NCBI GenBank assembly: GCA_021847795.1
Contig: JAJZPZ010000003.1
Coordinates: 1-53,816 of the forward strand
Length of the DNA stretch: 53,816 nucleotides
Source: Nitrospirota bacterium
GTDB taxonomy: Bacteria; Nitrospirota; Thermodesulfovibrionia; Thermodesulfovibrionales; Dissulfurispiraceae
Reading direction: 5' to 3'
Shown here piece by piece: positions 49,555 to 53,816 of this stretch. Numbering within the stretch: position 1 is the first letter of the stretch; each line of letters begins with the position of its first letter. The notes under the pieces are model-generated. The model was not told the origin of the DNA, made no database searches, and was given only the letters and a program-made list of their open reading frames with translations. Made by a program: the position numbers and the translations under genes.

Positions 49555-50859
49555 ATGAGAGGAACAAGATGTTTCGTGGCCTTTTTACTTATGACACTCG
49601 TTTCGGCGTTGCCGGTATATGCATCAGGCCCCATAACCGGACAAGTCATCAATTCCGTTACAAAGCAGCCCATAAAGGGCGCTATCATCACTCTGGACAA
49701 CGGGGTGGTCCAGGGTGATGACAACGGCATGTTCACTGTGCCGAATTCGGCAACCAGGATAGCAGCACGGGCGCCTGGATATTTAAGGACCGTGATGTAC
49801 TCTCTCAGCCCCAGGACAAAATCGCCCCTTGAATTCAGGCTGCAGCCCTTTACGCCCAAGGCCCTGTACCTGACCTTTTACGGCATAGGGGACCGGAAGC
49901 TCCGCGATGCAGCGCTCAGGCTTATTGATGAAACCGAACTGAACGCGCTTGTCATTGATGTAAAGGGTGACAAGGGAGTAATAACATACAAAAGCTCAAT
50001 CCCCATGGCATCCGAGATAGGCGCACAGAAACTCATCATTGTAAAGGACATCAAGGGCCTGATAAAGTCATTGAAAGCAAGGGGGATATATACGATCGCA
50101 CGCATTGTGGCCTTTAAAGATAATACCCTCGGCACAGCGCGGCCTGACCTGACAATCAAAACCCAGGATGGGAAGATATGGAGGGACCGGGAAAACCTTA
50201 CGTGGGTCAACCCGGCCAGCAGAGAGGTTTGGAACTACAACATCAATATCGCGGTTGAAGCAGCCCGGAATGGTTTTGACGAGATACAATTCGACTATGT
50301 ACGCTTTCCGGACAGAAAGGGGCTGAAATTCACGGTGCCGAACACTGAAGCGAGCAGGGTAGGCGCAATCTCCGGGTTCCTTGCAGAAGCAAAGAAAAGA
50401 CTTGCCCCCTACAATGTCTTTATGGCTGCCGACATCTTCGGCTATGTATCCTGGAACCTTGACGACACACAGATAGGACAGAGGCTCGACAGGGTCCTGC
50501 CCTGCGTGGATTATGTCTCCCTGATGCTCTATCCTTCGGGGTTCCAGTTCGGCATCCCCGGATACAGGAATCCTGTTGCACATCCCTATGAAATAGTCTC
50601 TCTCTCCCTGAAGAAATCCAGGGAACGCACCAATGTTTCATCACTGCGTTTCAGGCCCTGGCTTCAGGCTTTCAAGGATTATGCCTTTGACAAGAGGCAT
50701 TTCTACGGTCCGGAGATCAGGAGCCAGATAAAAGCTGCCGATGAGTTCGGTTCCAACGGCTGGATGCTCTGGAACCCGAGGAACGTTTATATGCCCGACG
50801 GCCTGAAAAAGAAGACCGCCCTTTCCCGGGAAAAAACACGGTCCAATGGCGCAGGATAG
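49555..50859 (+). CDS. Secreted putative glycoside hydrolase (DUF4015)
   Basis: The 434-residue protein has a signal peptide (MRGTRCFVAFLLMTLVSALPVYA), a carboxypeptidase-regulatory-like beta domain (about 24-95, GQVINSVTKQPIKGAIITLDNG...GYLRTV), and a TIM-barrel domain of the DUF4015/putative glycoside hydrolase type (about 105-420). Landmarks are LNALVIDVKGDKG, TWVNPASREVWNYNINIAVEAARNGFDEIQFDYVRFPD and VDYVSLMLYPSGF. GAGGAGAG precedes the ATG. It overlaps the next gene, a cell-wall recycling fusion, by 14 bases, so it probably also acts on an envelope or extracellular polysaccharide. The substrate is unknown. Confidence 0.88.
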   Translation: MRGTRCFVAFLLMTLVSALPVYASGPITGQVINSVTKQPIKGAIITLDNGVVQGDDNGMFTVPNSATRIAARAPGYLRTVMYSLSPRTKSPLEFRLQPFTPKALYLTFYGIGDRKLRDAALRLIDETELNALVIDVKGDKGVITYKSSIPMASEIGAQKLIIVKDIKGLIKSLKARGIYTIARIVAFKDNTLGTARPDLTIKTQDGKIWRDRENLTWVNPASREVWNYNINIAVEAARNGFDEIQFDYVRFPDRKGLKFTVPNTEASRVGAISGFLAEAKKRLAPYNVFMAADIFGYVSWNLDDTQIGQRLDRVLPCVDYVSLMLYPSGFQFGIPGYRNPVAHPYEIVSLSLKKSRERTNVSSLRFRPWLQAFKDYAFDKRHFYGPEIRSQIKAADEFGSNGWMLWNPRNVYMPDGLKKKTALSREKTRSNGAG

Positions 50860-53260
50860 AAGGGCAGGCCTCAGGCGTGGGGGGATGAGAATTCCCCTCA
50901 CGGCAGCATTCTGTATTTTTTTAGAACTTATTTCCTCAGTGACCGTTCTTGCGCAGACCGGGGCAGCGCATGGCCGGACCTTACGCGAAGAGCAGCTGGC
51001 CCCCATCCAGGACATTGTTGAAAAAGAAATACAGGCAGGCAATATCCCCGGGGCGGTCGTGCTCATCGGCACCCCGGAGAAGATATTGTACCGCAGGGCC
51101 TTCGGCAACCGCGCCCTTGAGCCGAAGCATCTGCCCATGACGGTAGACACCATTTTTGACCTGGCTTCCCTTACCAAGGCTGTTGCAACAACCACGGCAA
51201 TCATGCAGCTTGTGGAAAAAAGGAAAATCAATCCCGATGCGCCTGTCTACCGGTATTGGCCCGCGTTTAAGGCGCGGGGCAAAAAACAAATCAGGGTGCG
51301 CGACCTCCTTACCCATTACTCGGGCCTCGGGGCCGACCTGAAGCTGAAGCCGAAATGGTCGGGCTACAAAACCGCCATGCGGATGATTGTGCGGGAAAAA
51401 CCCTTGTCCCCGCCCGGTGAATTTTTTAATTACAGTGACATAAACTTTGCCGTTCTCGGGGAACTGGTGCGCAGAGTCTCCGGGCTGCCCCTGAACGTGT
51501 ACTGCGCAAAAAAGATATTCAAGCCCCTCGGGATGCATAATACAGGGTTCAAGCCCTCAGCAGCCCTGCACGACCGTATTGCCCCCACCCAGTACCATAA
51601 GAACAAGATGCTCTGCGGGATGGTGCACGATCCCATGTGCTACAGGATGGGCGGGCTGGCAGGGCATGCCGGGCTTTTTTCGACTGCCGACGACCTCTCT
51701 GTTTTCGCCCGGATGCTCCTGAACGGCGGAAGCTTCAACGGGGTGCGCATCCTGAGCCCGCTCACTGTTGAGCGTATGACCACGCCCCAGTCTCCGCCTG
51801 GGAAGAGGCCGCTGCGCGGGTTCGGCTGGGACATCGAACCGCCGCTCGCAGCTAATCGTGAAGAGCTCTTTCCGGCGGGATCGTATGCTCACCTGGGGTA
51901 TACAGGCACCTCTTTATGGATAGACCCGGTAACAAAGACCTATGTAATTATTCTTACAAACAGGGTGCACCCTGACGGCAATGGGAATGTAAAGCCGCTT
52001 AGGGCCCAGATTAAGAAACTTGTTTCCGATACAAACGGCCTGGTTTCAGCAGAACAGGTGCTTGCCGGCCGCCCCTCGCTCTCGGAATATTACGGGCCGA
52101 TAAAAGGCTATACCCTCCACAGTCTGCGCGGCGGGAAAGTTATGACCGGGATCGATGTCCTTGACGCCGAGCAGTTTTCACCCCTGTCCGGCCTGCGCGT
52201 AGGGCTTATCACCAATCAATCAGGCATTGACTCAGAGGGCAGGCGCACCCTCGACCTGCTCTACAAGGCCCCCGGAGTAAAACTGGCGGCCATCTTCAGC
52301 CCGGAGCACGGGCTTTTCGGCACGGTGGATGAAAAAGTCGCTTCCATGCGTGAGCCCTCAACGGGCCTGCCTGTGTACAGCCTTTACGGAGACCTCAGGC
52401 GGCCGACAGGGAAGATGCTCAAGGGCCTTGACGCCCTGGTGTTCGATATCCAGGATGCAGGGGTGCGTTTCTACACCTATATCAGCACCATGGGGTACGC
52501 GATGGAGGCGGCTGCCCGGAAAGGGATTGCATTCTATGTGCTCGACCGTCCGAATCCCATAAGCGCCGCTTTTGTCCAGGGGCCTGTAATGGACAGCGAC
52601 CTGAAATCATTCACCGGCTACTTCCCCCTGCCGGTACGGCACGGCATGACTGTCGGAGAGCTTGCCGGGATGTTCAATGCCGAGAACAACATGGGGGTGA
52701 AGCTCCATATCATCAAAATGCAGGGATATGCCCGGACCGACTGGTACGATGAAACAGGCCTCAGATGGATAAATCCTTCGCCGAACCTGCGCAGCCTTAC
52801 TGAAACAGTGCTCTATCCCGGCGTGGCCCTGATCGAGGGCACAAATATCAGCGTGGGAAGGGGGACCGGCACTCCTTTCGAGGTCTTCGGCGCCCCCTGG
52901 ATTGATGCGCAGAAACTCATGGACTATTTAAGCAACCGTGGAATCCAGGGAGTTACCTTTGCGCCTGTTGATTTTACGCCGGTCAATGATATTTACAAAA
53001 ATCGCGAATGCCACGGCATCAGGATTATCGTTGATGACCGCCGGGCCCTGGACCCTACGGCCCTGGGGATCGAGATCGTCAGCGCGCTTTACCGGCTTTA
53101 CCCCCGGGATTTTCAGCTTGACAAGACGCTGGGTCTTATCGGTGCGCGAAGTGTTGTGCAGGCAATCAAAGAGGGGCAGGACCCCTCATCCGTAATGCTG
53201 CTCTGGCAGTCCCCGCTTGCGCAGTTCCTGAAAATCCGATCAAAATACCTGCTTTATTAG
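50846..53260 (+). CDS. Fusion of beta-lactamase-fold (AmiE-like) and DUF1343/NamZ domains
   Basis: The protein has 804 residues, or 791 from the ATG at 50885, which puts the signal peptide RIPLTAAFCIFLELISSVTVLAQ at the very N-terminus. The first domain (about 45-400) is a serine beta-lactamase fold with SLTK (108-111), YSD in place of Y-x-N (about 195) and HLGYTG. The second (about 440-804) is DUF1343: VGLITNQSG, FSPEHGLFG, DIQDAGVRFYTYISTM, LPVRHGMTVGELA and VGRGTGTPFEVFGAPWI. In Bacillus subtilis, AmiE (amidase of the beta-lactamase fold) and NamZ (exo-N-acetylmuramidase, GH171) are separate neighbours in muropeptide recovery. Here they are one secreted polypeptide. Catalysis is inferred from family. 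Confidence 0.92.
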   Translation: MAQDRRAGLRRGGMRIPLTAAFCIFLELISSVTVLAQTGAAHGRTLREEQLAPIQDIVEKEIQAGNIPGAVVLIGTPEKILYRRAFGNRALEPKHLPMTVDTIFDLASLTKAVATTTAIMQLVEKRKINPDAPVYRYWPAFKARGKKQIRVRDLLTHYSGLGADLKLKPKWSGYKTAMRMIVREKPLSPPGEFFNYSDINFAVLGELVRRVSGLPLNVYCAKKIFKPLGMHNTGFKPSAALHDRIAPTQYHKNKMLCGMVHDPMCYRMGGLAGHAGLFSTADDLSVFARMLLNGGSFNGVRILSPLTVERMTTPQSPPGKRPLRGFGWDIEPPLAANREELFPAGSYAHLGYTGTSLWIDPVTKTYVIILTNRVHPDGNGNVKPLRAQIKKLVSDTNGLVSAEQVLAGRPSLSEYYGPIKGYTLHSLRGGKVMTGIDVLDAEQFSPLSGLRVGLITNQSGIDSEGRRTLDLLYKAPGVKLAAIFSPEHGLFGTVDEKVASMREPSTGLPVYSLYGDLRRPTGKMLKGLDALVFDIQDAGVRFYTYISTMGYAMEAAARKGIAFYVLDRPNPISAAFVQGPVMDSDLKSFTGYFPLPVRHGMTVGELAGMFNAENNMGVKLHIIKMQGYARTDWYDETGLRWINPSPNLRSLTETVLYPGVALIEGTNISVGRGTGTPFEVFGAPWIDAQKLMDYLSNRGIQGVTFAPVDFTPVNDIYKNRECHGIRIIVDDRRALDPTALGIEIVSALYRLYPRDFQLDKTLGLIGARSVVQAIKEGQDPSSVMLLWQSPLAQFLKIRSKYLLY

Positions 53261-53289
53261 GCTGTTCCCTTCATTCCTGTTTTTTCTCC

Positions 53290-53553
53290 TACGAGCACAT
53301 CATAAGCGGGCCGGAGATCAGCAAACAATATGCCATGAGCGCAAAGGAGCACTTTCCCAATGCATCGGGATTCTTTACCACCTATTCCATAGCAAAAGAT
53401 TCCGACAGTGTCGACAACTTTCAGAGTGAAATCGAAGATGCGGGAGACAATCTTGCGCCGGTGAAGAAAAACGCCGCCCCGAAGGTTAACGGACTTATTT
53501 CGATAGCTGATGAGCTGAAGGATTCGACTTCCGGCTTTAAGACAAAAGCATAA
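53290..53553 (+). pseudogene. Fragment of an unidentified helical protein
   Basis: A frame open from before 53290 to TAA at 53551-53553 encodes helical, protein-like sequence: YEHIISGPEISKQYAMSAKE, then DSDSVDNFQSEIEDAGDNLAPVKK and a tail ISIADELKDSTSGFKTKA. The first ATG (53335) falls in the middle of this and has no ribosome site, so the real start is lost. The tail loosely resembles the end of methyl-accepting chemotaxis proteins (ADEL...F). The 263 bases after it, to the window end, hold no gene that I can see. Confidence 0.35.
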
Positions 53554-53816
53554 AGCCGCACACCCAGCCGGCAATTTCAGCGCCACCTGTGCCATGAAAC
53601 GGAAAAAGGCAGGCTGTCTGAAATAATCCCGGCGCATGATGAAAGGCTTTGAGGCATGTCTTCCATCCCCGATTGCGGACCCGTGCCCCTCAGCAATTCT
53701 CATTATGAAGAAAAAGAGTAGGAAGTGTAAGGAAAAGGGAAAGGAAGTGTAAAAGGAATTGACATAAACGCACCGGAGAACATCCCCCGGGGGAACAGAA
53801 ACAAAGAGATAGGCAC

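Noticed and set aside
53257-53703. A 148-codon frame on the minus strand near the window end
   Set aside because: It is antisense to the more protein-like plus-strand fragment; its composition is arginine- and cysteine-rich as in shadow frames, and it has no recognisable domain.

Overview
This is a chromosomal window from a Gram-negative, LPS-bearing bacterium of roughly 50 % GC. It carries lipid A genes (lpxD-fabZ-lpxA-lpxI), bamA and ompH/skp, a sigma-54/PilSR-controlled type IV pilus locus with a Geobacter-type short pilin, flagellar export genes, and a c7-type cytochrome remnant. Together these suggest Nitrospirota (Thermodesulfovibrionia-like) or Desulfobacterota. That assignment is inference from gene content and order; no rRNA or tRNA gene was recognised.

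Layout. 1-3490: the tail of an unknown gene, an AAA ATPase/DUF4143 protein, a double PRC-barrel protein and a secreted coiled-coil protein. 3685-5835: a kup potassium transporter behind a consensus promoter, a c-di-AMP (ydaO-type) riboswitch and an intrinsic terminator. 6025-10827: pilC, pilR, pilS, then a divergent control region (two 15-bp palindromes, a -24/-12 promoter), a 75-codon pilin (PilA-N type) and a separately encoded secreted partner (PilA-C/Spc type), ending at a strong terminator. 10927-26035: a tightly packed, often overlapping run of ABC transporter, TPR membrane proteins, glycosyltransferases, a UbiA-type prenyltransferase, a flippase, a cytidylyltransferase/methyltransferase/CDP-alcohol transferase trio and a GT9 enzyme. 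This is a surface glycan cluster placed after pilA much like the xap region of Geobacter. 26359-32653: the outer-membrane biogenesis operon. 32802-36574: a membrane protein, a lipoate-protein ligase, CooT, DUF3842 and a DUF401 permease. 36728-42403: a type III restriction-modification system with a RhuM gene between mod and res. 42414-45612: serS diverging from a FliK-like gene and an FlhB-C-like gene. 45781-49068: MNT/HEPN pair, an endonuclease III-like protein, a metallophosphoesterase and a nucleotidyltransferase-fold protein. 49161-53553: a dihaem cytochrome remnant beside a Crp/Fnr palindrome, a putative glycoside hydrolase, an AmiE-NamZ-like fusion and a gene fragment.

Three patterns run across the window. 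(1) Imperfect palindromes built of short repeated words sit between genes in the pil and lpx regions. One lies in frame inside the lipoate ligase gene, another type lies in frame inside pilS, and others supply the last codons of pilR, pilS and lpxI. (2) Very small reading frames, some with good Shine-Dalgarno sequences, end in an ATGA overlap with the start codon of a larger gene, notably bamA, lpxD and a GT2 gene. (3) Two genes have a -10 box so close to the start codon that their mRNAs should be leaderless or nearly so.

Working together, PilSR with sigma-54 would switch on the short pilin pair, while the downstream cluster would make and export a glycan that could anchor material outside the cell. 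The pilus plus glycan arrangement is what Geobacter uses around extracellular electron transfer. Whether this organism does so cannot be decided from the sequence alone.
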